DNA of 64,000 nucleotides. It comes from Nageia nagi. Lineage: Eukaryota; Pinophyta. Both the position numbers and the translations under genes were made by a program. Under the pieces are notes generated by a model. That model had not been told where the DNA came from. It searched no databases and was given only the letters and a program-made list of their open reading frames with translations. The stretch lies in the NCBI GenBank assembly GCA_050084985.1, contig JBITNC010000002.1, positions 2,108,001 through 2,172,000 on the forward strand. Direction: 5' to 3'. Shown in pieces: positions 1 through 11,408 of this stretch. The number at the start of each line of letters is the position of its first letter. The first letter of the stretch is position 1.

Positions 1-539
1 TAGGTCTCATTGTTTGTTTTGTATTCTGATCACTACCCAATCCATTCTTAGTTTTTTAAGCTCCTAAAGCAATAGGAAAAGAAGATATTCTTTATTCTAA
101 TTCACCTAAACTCTCTCCTTTATATTTGCAATTTTCTATCATGTACTTATGAACAAAAGGAGATTGAAAGGTTTTACTTGTTACATTCATCGTGTTACCC
201 TTTGTTGACGTGTCTGGACCGGGTGATACCATTTCTACAAAGCAAGATCTCCCATCGTCTCCATTGTTTTCATGCCACTAGCACCCTTCAAGCAGTATAA
301 CATGCTGCTGATGACCTTTAACACTAAGAATTTTTTATCATCCCAAATATTTGATAGATGTGAACAAATCAAGATTTTCGATTTTGTATGTTCTCATACT
401 TATTTCTACGATTTGAGGTTATTTTTCTGCATTTACCATTGGTGTACCTATTTCCAGAGGTACAATCTCATATCTAGGACAAGTCATTGTGAACTCTTCT
501 AAATTTGTTGCATTACATAAGGCTATGGTTTTGGATCAC
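1..539 (-). other. Unresolved continuation of minus-strand gypsy pol
   Basis: On the minus strand this follows directly from the protease remnant and should hold the sequence between protease and reverse transcriptase. I could not align it with confidence: every frame has many stops and no RT motif is visible. It is assigned to the same element by position only. The rest of pol and the 3' LTR would lie before base 1. Confidence 0.35.
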
Positions 540-867
540 CAATTACCATATATACCTCACCCTGGTACTAAAATTTCAATATACTATGCATTGTAGATGG
601 TATTGCATCCATATCATGAAATTGTGGTCTTCATAATAATAAGTTATATGACAATTTTGAATCCACAATCTGAAACTGAGTTTCAACTATTATAACTCTT
701 ATTATAACCAAAATTGTACTTATCCCAACTGGCTTTTTGGATGAACTATCATATGCCCTAATTCTGAATGTAGCTTCCTTTAAGAGGGATATCTCTACAC
801 CTTTTTCTTTATTTTGTATCAAAAAGTTGTGAGAACATACATTAACAATTGATCCATTAGCTACCAA
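540..867 (-). pseudogene. Ty3/gypsy retropepsin-like protease remnant
   Basis: Aspartic protease of a Ty3/gypsy polyprotein, which in a live element would cut Gag-Pol. Read on the minus strand, the active-site loop appears near the start as NGSIVNVCSHNFL, where the family usually has an Asp before NGS; here that position reads Ala. A segment with IRAYD follows, then the flap-side part, and then YNLLL. The next codon is a stop where the family has the glycine of a GRPW motif, and the frame carries on with RPQFHDMDAIPS, a recognisable continuation. The stop fits a single change of a glycine codon. It lies just downstream of the zinc-knuckle ORF, as in Tat/Athila-type elements. Non-functional. 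Confidence 0.7.
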
Positions 868-882
868 TGTTCTTTTTATCTC

Positions 883-1542
883 TCATTCGTCTATCATAGG
901 TGTGATATATAAAGCTAAACATTCCATAGGGAGTTCTTTACTAAGCTTTTCATATATATAAAATGAGATTGCATCACATTCCTTAATATATTTAAGATTT
1001 TCTAAAAACATGGCAACAAATATATTTGTAGGGACTATTTCTTTCTTGAATAAAACATATAATATCTCCCTATTTGTTTCAAATGTAGAGAAGAGATCAT
1101 ACAAACTAATCTTGGCAGGAGTAATTTTCAAATGATTAATCATGCTATAAGTTTTGGGATCAGATGGGACACTTACTTGTTTAGTAGTAACTAGATTTGA
1201 AATATGTCTTAGATGCCCCCTTCGTAATCTAGCACAGACTTCTTTATCAATTGAAACTATGTTCACTGTTACCTTTGTATCTGAATCTTTGTGATCAATT
1301 TCATATCTCCCTTGGGAAATAAGATCTAGAATCACTACCTCCAATGCTTTGAAAAAATTTGTAGCATGACCTTTTCTTTGATGATAAGTGCAATAAGCAT
1401 CAAATTTTTTCATAGGAATATTATTATCTTGTGTTAATTTCTCTATTGGCTGCAATAAATCTTTTTTCATTAGATCTCTCATAATAAACCTTGGTTGAAT
1501 TGGGAATATATATCTTCTTTCTCTTGTTGTAGTTGATCTCAT
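883..1542 (-). pseudogene. Ty3/gypsy gag C-terminal zinc-knuckle region and spacer to protease
   Basis: An open stretch of about 219 codons from the junction of gag and pol. The N-terminal part holds a short linker (LLQPIEKL), then a Cys/His segment, CTYHQRKGHATNFFKALE, matching the C-x2-H-x4-GH-x4-C type binding knot of Tat/Athila elements, with the last Cys replaced by Phe. It is followed by LISQGRYEI. Near residues 130-165 comes ITPAKISLYDLF with a downstream segment that in relatives precedes the protease. The protease remnant follows within 20 bases in a different frame. The first Met is not a real start, because the family similarity runs up to it. Probably part of the element whose 5' LTR is at 3184-3573. 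Confidence 0.7.
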
Positions 1543-1869
1543 TATAAAACTATTTTGAGGTTGTATATAGAAATTGACCTATTTTTTCATCCTTGGGTCA
1601 ATCAAATTATGTATATTGCTTGAATTAATAATCATAATGAGATTTTGTTGCTTGAATTGTCCTCAACATTTCATAATTTATAGAGAAGAAATCTTGAAAG
1701 GGAATTGAAATAAATTTTTAAAGCATCATTTTTGATGTTATCGAGTTCATTCACTCTTTCATCATGATCTCATCCTCCTTAGTTCATGAGTTTACATTCA
1801 ACAAATACAAATTATTTGTTGCGCATTGATGATTTGACCCATATTTTTCATCACTACTATAATATAGAC

Positions 1870-2350
1870 CCTTCTTTCTTTGGTCCTTCATTTCCTCTAA
1901 ATTGAGTCACTTACATCATGGTGTTGGGATTTAACATCCTCACTTCCAATCTAATGTATTTCTTTAACCCATTTATGAAGCAACTCTTGAAAAAGGATCA
2001 TTCTAATCCATTAGTGTGGTTTGTAAGTTTCTCAAACCAAGTTTGATATTCCGTCACTAATATAGTTTGGTGCATTTTTGTTAGAGCCTTGTAAAGTCTT
2101 CAAAATTACTATGGCCAAATCTAAGTAGTAGATTTTTGATGAACCCCCCTCAAGTAGGGATGCCATTTGTATTTTCAAACCACTAGTACCAGTAGATGTC
2201 TTCATGCTCTAGATGGAATAATGCAATGCTAAACTTTTGCACCTTACAAATTTGGTTCAAAGAAAAATATGGTTTCACCTGATAAATCCAAGTGGTTGGT
2301 TCATTTCCATCAAATTGTAGAAAATCTAACTTGGTTGTCTTGGAAGAATG
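1870..2350 (-). pseudogene. Ty3/gypsy gag (Retrotrans_gag) remnant
   Basis: Capsid-type domain read on the minus strand through frameshifts and stops. The order is typical: KLDFLQFDGNEPTTWIYQV near 2340, then a stretch ending in IALFHLEHEDIYWY, then LLLRFGHSNFEDFTRL, then an INGLKKYIRLEV segment near 1950. This motif pattern (FDG, W-I, LE-W, RFG, GLK-EI) is the family signature of gypsy gag. It lies 820 bases downstream of the primer-binding site at 3170, a normal distance. The wording is closest to chromovirus-type gag, whereas the zinc-knuckle and protease beyond 1542 look Tat/Athila-like, so the junction at 1543-1869 may join two elements. I found no clear domain in that junction. Confidence 0.7.
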
Positions 2351-3169
2351 AATGCCTATTAAGGATCATGTTGCATCTAGTGTGTTTATTTTACAAACTG
2401 ATGATAACCTAAACTTGATATGTTTGGAGACTATGTTCCCACATTTATCAATATTACTTGTTAGATTAGTTCTAGGTTCTTGCTCAAATTATTATATTTG
2501 GCATCCAACCTTGCTAGTTTTATCTCCACATTGTCAAAAGCAATTTTGAATTTGACTTAACATATCGCTAATCTATTTAACCTCATGGGACAAGTTGTCC
2601 ATTTCTTAAGATCATATTCTATCAAGCATCTGAAAAATTATCAAAATATGTCATACCCCAACTTATTTTTTTTTAGAAATTGCTATTTTTGGAAACTAAA
2701 AATGTGTATGGGTGTTATATATCAAAACAATCAACTTAAAAAGATGATCACAATGGGCTAGGTCTCAAAATAATGATATTTGAAGTTTCAAACTTGTTAC
2801 GAAAAGTAACGAGTAGTTGCTGTCAATTTTCGTTAATTCTTCACGGTTTAGGAGATATTGACCTTTGAAGTTTTTACTTATTTTGAAAATTGTTATTTCT
2901 AGTATGCAAAAATAGGATTCCCAAAAGCAAAAGGTTTCACAAAATAAGAAAATCAAACTTAATATAAAACCTTACATAAATTAAAAATTTTGACATGAAT
3001 ACACAACCTAATATGCTAAACGGATCGACTCAGAAATGCTCTTGGAATTTGACATATATTTTTGGCAAAGTTTTATTTTAAAAATGGACAAAATCTAAGG
3101 TTTCCATTCGTTCTGACTTCATAAAAAAATCCTAATCTTCAAATCTTCCCATAGGTTTCTAAAATTGAA
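2351..3169 (-). other. Retrotransposon 5' leader, possible inserted LTR fragment
   Basis: Non-coding stretch between the primer-binding site and the recognisable gag. Bases 2649-2660 read TGTCATACCCC on the plus strand, a typical opening of a gypsy LTR, so a separate plus-strand LTR fragment may sit here. I could not find its end or a target duplication. No other coding similarity seen. Confidence 0.3.
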
Positions 3170-3181
3170 GCTCTAATACTA
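3170..3181 (-). other. Primer-binding site, initiator tRNA-Met type
   Basis: The minus strand reads TAGTATTAGAGC, ten of twelve matches to TGGTATCAGAGC, the complement of the 3' end of plant initiator tRNA-Met. It starts two bases after the LTR end. Both mismatches are transitions. It fixes the orientation: this is the 5' LTR of a minus-strand element. Confidence 0.75.
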
Positions 3182-3183
3182 GT

Positions 3184-3573
3184 TGTTAGGAACCCTAAAA
3201 TATCTAAAAGTCGATTTAATTGAAATACCAATAAAATACAAAATAATAATATATTCATAGTTCAATAGAACATATATGTTCAAGTAATGTGATTTAGAAT
3301 TACAATAAGATAACATAATAAGATAACTTTACTAAATGGTAATATAAATCGCAAGCCATTTTGAGGGGCTTCCTCCTTACAACTCAAAGAATAAATATTT
3401 CTCCAATATGTTATCTCTACCCCTCTTATAGATATTTATATTATACTATCCTAACCTTAATTGATGGTTCATTACCGAATGACAATTCACCTTACAAAAT
3501 ATGATGATTCATCATACAAGTTGATAACTAATTAACTACTAATAATTAAATGATAGTATAGGGGACCCTAACA
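3184..3573 (-). repeat. 5' LTR of minus-strand Ty3/gypsy element
   Basis: Long terminal repeat of about 390 bases. Read on the minus strand it opens TGTTAGGGTCCCC and closes GGTTCCTAACA, a short inverted terminal repeat with TG...CA ends. A TATA-like stretch (TATAAATATC) lies near 3425-3443 on the minus strand. A segment beginning GTTGTAAGGAGGAAGCCCC is shared with the solo LTR at 47725-48120, so both belong to one family. A tRNA-Met primer site follows immediately. The flanking five bases (CTAGT and ATCTT) do not match, as expected if this is one end of a longer element whose other LTR is outside the window. Confidence 0.8.
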
Positions 3574-3586
3574 ATCTTTAAATTTT

Positions 3587-3730
3587 TGTAAAGATATATA
3601 GATAGATTTCTTTTAATATCCTTTTAAACCCATTGGTTTGTAGGACCTAACAAAGTTTGTTGAGAAGTATATATTTATGAATTAAGGATTTAAATGGTTA
3701 TTTATCCTATAAAGAAAAATATTAAACAAT
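3587..3730 (+). repeat. Direct repeat, copy 1
   Basis: Similar by eye to 5444-5581 over about 140 bases, including CCATTGGTTTGTAGGAC and the end AAATATTAAACAAT. It begins TGTAAAG, as copy 2 begins TGTATAAA. The two copies flank 1.7 kb and could be degenerate short LTRs, but I see no primer site or target duplication. Confidence 0.6.
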
Positions 3731-5443
3731 AATACAAACATGAATATAACTATGTTTATATAATTAATAAATTGGATTCATACATTAAGTATAAGAACCA
3801 CTACGTCTTTTGACAAACATACATGGTATCTCATCTAACATTTCCTAAAGGCGTGTTGTCTCTTTTTGATAGTAATTTCTTTCTTGTTGAATATAGTTGG
3901 AGGTCATCAAACATACCCATAATAACATTACGGTGTTCGTCAATTTCACCAATCATTGATTTGATATCTCAAATCCATGCATTGGGCTTGCCAATATCAC
4001 ATTCAATGTCTTGACTTTACCCTATAGTTGATATTGTTCCTTATCCAATGCTCTCAATTCTTTAGACATACTTATTAGATATTATTTACTTTGCCTCCAT
4101 TTTCCCATCTCAATAGTCAATATATCCCTCTCCACCATTACCATATAAAATTGGTGTAGTAGCTCTCACCTTTCTAAGTTACATGATGCCTTTAATAATT
4201 ATTTCGTATTTGAGTTTGGTCTTGAGGATTCAATTTCACAATCATTTGGATGAACCTTATATGTGTTTCTCCTAAACAAAGATAGGCTAAGCCTTGTCCT
4301 TGCACTTCCGGAGGAGCATATCTTCTTGTTCTTGTCCTTCATGAAACCCAACACTTATAGTGCTTATGCTTCACACAAACTAGCATTATTTCTATTTATT
4401 TGAAAACTTTCAAACATCAATCCTTATTTCTCCTCTCTCTAACATTGTTGGTAACAAAGCTGGCTCTTTTCACACCTTTGACCCTAACCATTGAATCTTC
4501 CAAATTCGATAATGAATCAACCACAAGTCCTCTAAAATCTAGTGACAAGTCAATTCAAGATCTATAATCTACCAACTTATCCATTTACGACCCCAACAAT
4601 AGTCCAAGCTCTTGAGATTCTCCAACCACGTTCTAGGTTTCTAAACAATACATTCAATCCCAAAATGTGAAAACTCCATCTCAAACCTTCAACGAGTTCA
4701 TTTCATAGTTCAACCCTAGGAATTCCTTGTTCCCATACATAGGAAACCAATGAATTCGACATCATCCTAGAAACAAAACCAATATCTATTTAGAAAGAAT
4801 GATCTTTTTTCCAATGCTATGCTTTCTTCCTTCATGAGATCAAAATATCCATGGTCACTTCCAATACCACACTCAGACATAGGTCTACCTTCAAGTTTCA
4901 TTCCTCCATAGTTTGAATCATATCTAGCTAGTACCTGACTTACAACCATAAACTTTATGTTCCTTTTCTCTCCCATTCCAAGCCAACTATGTACCACCTT
5001 AGTTAGGACTTGCTTCATAAATACTACCATGATAGAGCCCTTTGGCCTCCCACTTGGGGGACATGCACACACTTCCTCCTTCATGATCAAGTCTAGCCTC
5101 ATAGACACTATAAGGTCTTAGCTCTCTAGTATCTCTTCATCCCAACTTGCGTGCTTTGAATCCTCATCACACTTATCATCCCTACCACTACCACCATCGA
5201 TTTCATTATCACTTCAATATTCTCATGCTCTTTCTATCATCATACCAAGCATAAATCAAATTATTGCCAATATTGACTACCCACCCATACAGGTGAAATC
5301 CATATTGGTGGTAATTGATAATGACCATATTTTTTTCTCCTTTGGCTCCATGTATGGCATCAAATATTGAATGCTCATTATCTATTTATCTATATGGTTA
5401 TTTTATAACATGAACTTTTAGAACATCATCTATTCAACATTGA
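3731..5443 (-). other. Unrecognised segment between direct repeats, with a 113-codon ORF
   Basis: The longest open frame is minus strand, 4767-5108, containing ARYDSNYGGMKLEGRPMSEC and GIGSDHGYFDLMKEE. It uses fewer Lys/Asn/Ile codons than the neighbouring debris and may be a remnant of a real protein, but I do not recognise the family. Reading continues upstream and downstream on the minus strand with stops. The rest shows no motif I can name. Confidence 0.3.
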
Positions 5444-5581
5444 TGTATAAATAGAGAGATAAATAAGAGTCTTTTAATGACATTTTGAATCCATTGGTTT
5501 GTAGGACTTGTAAAAGTTTTTTCAAAAGTAAATATTAAGTATTTGAATGATTATTTCTCATATAAAAAAATATTAAACAAT
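5444..5581 (+). repeat. Direct repeat, copy 2
   Basis: Second copy of the 3587-3730 repeat, sharing TCTTTTAAT, ATCCATTGGTTTGTAGGAC and AAATATTAAACAAT in the same order and orientation. Divergence is substantial, so the duplication is old. Confidence 0.6.
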
Positions 5582-6136
5582 GTACAGATTCACACATATT
5601 CCAAGAAAAATGAGAATACTCCTAAGGACAATTGACCACAATGACTCACACCCTCTCAATGAAAATAAATCATTAAAACAAATTCTAGATCCAGATTAAG
5701 TACAATGATCCATATATGATCTGGATATCAAAGAATAATTCAACTCCAAATGTTTCATTATCTAAAACATGAAAATAACAAGATATTATTACAGTGTTCA
5801 TTTTCTTATCATTTTATGAGTGATTTCATATCTAAACATTGTTAAAGGAAATATTTTCAAGGATAAAACCTAAGTACTTGTAAGGTACACAATCAAAGAT
5901 TATAGATATGTGATGAACTGTTCTAGGGCTCACTCCTCAAATATGCCCTAAGAGAGAGATGTTTGGCTCCAAGCTTCAAAATTAGCCAAAACAAGCTTAA
6001 TTATGCATCAAATATCCAATGTCTAGCTAGGACTGATGAATACAAATTTGAACATGAAAAATATCACCAAAATCCCAAAATCTAGCTATAGTGAACCAAA
6101 TATGAAATTCGAGCATGCAAGACTTCCAGTATTCCA
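5582..6136. other. No feature recognised
   Basis: AT-rich sequence with no open frame above about 50 codons and no repeat partner that I could find in the window. Confidence 0.4.
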
Positions 6137-7452
6137 ATGTTGTAATTGTAGAGCATTAACAAAATTTTAATAATGAAAATTATACTCCAAATCCCATGTC
6201 CAAGCATCAAGAGACAAATACTATGAAATGATAGCACACAATAATGCAATAGCCAAAGTAATTATATTGGAAGAATAGAATTGTAGTAACCTCAATTACA
6301 ATGATAATGTAGTGAACATTTATGCTCCAAGGCATAGACCCACATTGTGGCAAGGCTTGCAACAAGGCTTCCTCCTCCAATAGTTGTGGTGGAATCTCAC
6401 AGATCCACTAGCAATGTTCTAATAATCCAAGGGAAATGCCAATACCCCCTGAATAGCTAGTTGTAATCCTTGAGGTTTGCTAACCCTTAAGAAAGCACTG
6501 CATAAGCCTACATCTATGTCAGAATTCAAGCTCTTCACGCTTTCGATGTGGATCCAAGAGAGGCACAACCTTAACCAAGAAAAGAAGAATAATTCCAATA
6601 CCAAACATACATTTATCTTCTAGGGATACTTCTTATATAGGTAGCTTCATCTTCTAATCATGTGTTGGGATTGATTTAATCTCATCCAACAATGTTCATG
6701 GTGAATCCATGTGCTCAATTATCCTACATCCAGGATTGAGGTATCTCAAGATGGGAGTAATCACATCCTAGGGCCCAAAAATGCCATGTCCAATAAGGGA
6801 TGATTTTTAGATGCCTCATGATAATCATAATTGCTCAAGTTAAGTGCCATAAATCCATCCTTGCCCCACATCCAAGTGTGGGAGTCATAAACTTGCCTAA
6901 GGATGTCAAATTACAAGATCCAATGCCCAAGTATGCAATGTCCTATTCAAGGAGACTAATATTGCATATTAATGTGCCTTGGAATCATGTATTATAAGTG
7001 GCCTATGAAATTACAAGTATTATTTGGCACATAAATACCTATGGCCCATTCATTAGATAGAAATAACAAATAATGACTCATAGAGTACTACATTCCATGT
7101 TGGATGATATCCAAGTGGAATTACATTAAAATATTTCTAATTAAAGATAAATCACACCTAGATTAATGAAATATCAAATGTACATCCTTAGAGGATGGAT
7201 GTCACTCTCAAATCAAAGTAAATCACATATTCTCATGCATGTGCGATATGAACATAATAGCCTAACCAATGAACTTTAAAGTGCCATATCTTCTTCGTTT
7301 CTTACCAAAAGTAGGTCATATAACCTATCAAAATGATTGCCATGAAGTCCTCTTTCCATTCGAAGTTTTAGAACATCAATTCCTAGATTTTAGAAGACAC
7401 AATCTTCTTAATACCAAAAATGAATAAAACCTTACAAATTAGGGATATTACA
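6137..7452 (-). repeat. LTR-like segment, minus orientation
   Basis: On the minus strand this opens TGTAATATCCCTAATTTG, a common start of plant gypsy LTRs, and is preceded by AAAGGGACGATTTT, which could be a polypurine tract. A TATA-like CTATATAAG lies near 6633-6645 on the minus strand, and a plausible end CAATTACAACA lies at 6137. That would make a 1.3-kb 3' LTR for the element containing the coiled-coil ORF at 7969-9989. No partner LTR or target duplication was found, so ends and identity are tentative. Confidence 0.35.
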
Positions 7453-7968
7453 AAATCGTCCCTTTGAAATTACTTGTTCCCAAGCAATGCTAAGATATTT
7501 TCCAAGATGATGATGTCCCAATTTATTTTTGATAGATCATGCTTCTAATTTGCAAATCTAATTACAAATTCATCTTTCCATGGTGGTGCTCTAGATGCTT
7601 TTTCTTTCTTGATAACCATGAGACTATAAATAGTTATGGATGCCAAGAGTATCACTGAATTGAGCATGAAAAAATATGTTTTAAGGCCTCCCCAAGTTTG
7701 GAAACATAATTGTAGCAATGAAGCAATTGCTCCAAGTTGGTACTAACACTTATCTCCATGTGTTTAAGTTGTTATCTAGATATCTCATGATGTTGTATGT
7801 CTCCTCTTCAAATGGAAACATGTCCATGTGTGGATGATTAGGAGTGCAGTAAATAACCCAAACTAAGGTGATTGCTCCTCCACATATCACAATTCTATAT
7901 TTGATTTTCCTTGCATGCCCAAGCGCCTCTAAGTTGATGAAATGCCAGTATGATGTGGAGTGTTTATT

Positions 7969-9989
7969 TTAGGAAAGTGTCTTCAAACCGAGCGCAATAA
8001 TACTTGGTATATATGAGTATGTACCAATGGTCTTTTCCAAAATGGTTTCTTGTAATCCTCCTTCATCCCCTATATCATGATTTTCTTTGGAGTCTTCATT
8101 CCCATCATACCTTTCTTTGGCACCATCTTCATTAATTGATTCATCAATAAGTGTTCTTCCTTCAAGGAATATGTCCAAGGATTCAAGGCATATTTCGAGT
8201 GGTAAATTGTAATCCATCTTTTGCAAATTAGCATTCCCTTTTCTCTCAGTCTTTCTATCATTAAGCTCATGTATTAGCTTCATGTTTATGTCCATTAGGC
8301 CCTCCTTTTCCTTTTGAGCTTTATCCAAGGATCGAGATAAATAATCATTATCTTCTTTGAGAACAAGGACCACCTCTTCTAATTGAAAATTTTTCATAGT
8401 AGCTTCATTTTATTCTTGCTTGATATTGTGGAGTTATGCTTGAGATTAAAGTTTCTTTTTTTGTACAATTCTTTTGTTCAATTTCAAGTCTTCTTTGAAG
8501 CTCCATTATCTACTTACTTGGTTCTTGAATTTGTAAATGCAAACTTGCATTTTTAGTTAGAGCATCATGATAACGAGCCTTAAAATAAATTGATTCCATT
8601 TGAGCTTTTTCTAGAGTTAATCCTTTCTCTATCTTGGCCAACTATATTTCTTACAATAATATACTTGTGTCCCTTGATACCTTATCTAACATTTCTATTA
8701 GTACAATGACCTTGCTAGAGAGTTTTAATGTTTCTTCATTGTATCTTGTCTGGATATTATTCACTTTTTTTTATCATTATGTCAGGTTATTGCCTCCAAA
8801 TTTTTAACATGTTTTTCTTGTTCTACTTTTAACTCTAATTCATGTTGCTTGTGGATTTCAATTATTGTATGTTGAGCTGCAGGTAATCATGTATTAATTT
8901 GCTTTTCTAATATTCTTTACATTTATTGATATACTATAGTCAATTGGGAGCCCTTTGCTAACTCTTACTGAAGTCGACATACTTTCATATTATGTAGTTT
9001 AGCAGTTCCATGATTATTTGAGACTTTCTTTTGTAAATATTCAATCTCTTTTTCCTTTCAACATATGGTGGCTGCAAATTTTTCTTCCATCGATTTCTCT
9101 TTTTGATGTGCTTGTTGTTACAATGTGGTAGCTTCTTTTAATCATACTTGACCTAGTTCAATCTTCTTTTTCCACTCAAATCTTTCCATTTTTATATCCT
9201 CCAAAAGTTCACAAATTTTTTAATGTTCTTCATCCAATTTTTTATGCCTATGATGCATTCATTGCTGAAATGTCATAGCCTCTTGCAATGTCCCTTGAGC
9301 TAATTCTTATTTTCTTCTCCATTCAAAACTCTCCTCTTTTATTCCTTCCTGAAGTTTGCAAATTTTATCATGCTTTTCTTACAATGTCTTATACTTCTAC
9401 AACCTATGTGAATCACTCCTTACTACATTTTTGATTGAATGCTAATTGCTTTTCTATCATTTGCAATTTATCCTTAAGTGATAGGCACTTTGTTTGTAGT
9501 TCATTTTTGACAGTCTTCAATTTTGTGTTTAGTTTAGATACCTTAGACAGTGCTACATGTTCCTTCTTACCTCCATGAGGTCTTTCTTAGTGTTATCTAG
9601 CTTGATCTTGAGCAAATCTATGGTAGTTGATTCACTCTTGTTATCTTTGGAATGGTTATCCTAATTTGGAAATGCTTGATCCCCTTCTTTCTTCGATGAT
9701 GGTGTGCTTTTTCTTGATTTGATGGGTTTGTTCTTGCTGATTTTCAAGTACAGATGCGATGGGTGGTATTTAGCATATGCTTCTTTCCTTTAAAATCCAT
9801 AAATGTATTAAAGTATACAAGTTTCTTATAGTTTTTTAAGCTTATCTTGTACTCCTTTTGTAGCTCTTCTAATTTCACTACCATTGGTTTTTTCGTGAGG
9901 CCAAAAGTATCACTGGGTATTTTTATACCCTTTGTAGTCACCATTTGGCAAACCATGTTGATTACCTTGTTTAATTTTTCTTCATCCAT
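7969..9989 (-). pseudogene. Degenerate long coiled-coil protein ORF
   Basis: Minus-strand sequence that reads as one long Lys/Glu-rich coiled-coil protein once stops and frameshifts are ignored. Open pieces are 9744-9989 (MDEEKLNKVINMVCQ...), a middle stretch with heptad-like runs such as KICKLQEGIKEESFEW, and 7969-8397, whose first 60 residues are heptad-like (LVLKEDNDYLSRSLDKAQKE) before an acidic tail. The middle contains a duplicated unit of roughly 50-55 residues: KICKLQEGIKEESFEWRRK and KICELLEDIKMERFEWKKK. Each is followed by a Gln/Ala-rich part. Role unknown. Position just upstream of a possible polypurine tract and LTR suggests an extra ORF carried by an LTR element, but a captured host gene is equally possible. 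Confidence 0.5.
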
Positions 9990-10389
9990 AATTTCAAATA
10001 GAATTGCTTATTCCTCGTAATTTGATTTGTTAGTCGAATTAATTTCCATAAGCCTTATCCCTCCTATAAAATAACTTGCAAAACATATCCATTAACAAAA
10101 TTTCTAAATTTAAAATTTAAATTTAATTCCATAAACTTGAGATTCTAAGGTCATTCCATGGTGAAACAAATTGATCCATAGCTAGGTCTAAATGCTTGAT
10201 TGGCAAAAGTTGAGCTTGTGGCCTAATGTCTCCTTTTCTACCTCTAAAAGTCCTTAGAACTCCTCTACAACTCCACCATAGGGCTCATATGTTTATGAAA
10301 TACACCTCAAAACATGCCCCAAAATACCATGTTTACCTCAGGATGGCTTCAGATGCAGATAAAAATCCAAAAATACCCTTAGTGTGACA
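9990..10389. other. No feature recognised
   Basis: Non-coding AT-rich sequence between the coiled-coil remnant and the dispersed repeat. Nothing identified. Confidence 0.4.
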
Positions 10390-10900
10390 ACATCCTCCTT
10401 AAGGTGACCTAAGGGGGTGAGCGTAAGCCACCACTATATGTGGTTTTGCTTATAGTTTTTATGGGGTGATTTTAACCCTCCATTATAAATCATAAGGTGT
10501 TAAGTAGAAATCACCCTATTATCTCACCCAAATAAAATTTTATAAAACAGTCCATGCAAGAATGTTATGTGGTCTATTTTCATTTTCGAGGGTAGGCCTA
10601 GGATTATCATGGCATTTGGAGAGCAGAGAGGAGGAGAGGCTTGGAAGCATATGTGAGGTAGAGGAAAGAAAAGGAGAGGTTCAACAAGGCTTGTTAGTAG
10701 AAGGGAAAGATACATTTTTCCACATTTTGCATACATCTCTAAGTGTTTTTTTAAAAACTCATTTTGTGTGTATGTTGGGATTATTGCAAACCATGAAACT
10801 ATGCATCATGCATCTTGTCAAACAATTCTTGGGCCTTAGGTATTCTTCCTCATTTTATATGCATGTCTATAAGGGTATTTGAAACCCTAACATTTAAATT
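10390..10900 (+). repeat. Dispersed repeat carrying a PPR fragment, copy 1
   Basis: Aligns by eye with 60825-61395 in the same orientation. Shared features are CCACTATATGTG, a TTTTATGGGGTG stretch, a purine-rich block (GAGCAGAGAGGAGGA near 10620) and GTCCAACAAGGCTTG-like sequence. The last part, about 10730-10900, is PPR debris on the minus strand: a VSNTLIDMHIKC-like reading, normally the helix-turn-helix of a pentatricopeptide repeat. A dispersed unit that carries a gene fragment suggests duplication or transposition of the whole block. No termini identified. Confidence 0.6.
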
Positions 10901-10954
10901 ACAAGCATCATGTAAAGACTTCCACACACCTATTAGCACATAAAAAGGAATTTT

Positions 10955-11375
10955 AATTTAATTAGAATACATCTTTTAGGTATTTGTAATAATTTATTTA
11001 TTTAATTAATTTAATATCGCTATCATTGTACACACTCATCTACCTTTATTTTTTGTGATAACAGGTCAACCACCATAAGCCCAAAGAGAAGCCTTGGCAC
11101 TAAACATGCTATATATAAAGTTGGAAGGATTATGCATGAGAAATCATGACATGATCCAAAATCCTTGATAGGTGGTAATAAATGTGTATCATATTGATTG
11201 GTATTTCTTAACCCCACTTATCATATCTAGATTTTGTTATTTTGAGCTCTGCATTCCTGCAATCTTTCATCATGCACAATATTTTGAGTTTCAAAGAAGT
11301 ATCAATGACAGTGAGTGAAACTGTGAGGCATCCTAGAATGGTAATCGAGTGAGTACATTGGGATCCTATCGATAT
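10955..11375 (+). repeat. Long direct repeat, copy 1 (partner at 19620)
   Basis: About 420 bases that match 19620-20052 throughout, for example CACACTCATCTACC, CATAAGCCCAA, ATCCTTGATAGGTGGTAATA, TATCATATCTAGATTTT and CATTGGGATCCTA in the same order. No coding potential. Both copies lie next to PPR debris (10736-10900 and 20300 onward). It ends about 35 bases before the LTR at 11409. Confidence 0.7.
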
Positions 11376-11408
11376 TGTTGGCTTGAGGAAAAATTGGTAG
11401 TGGATTGA

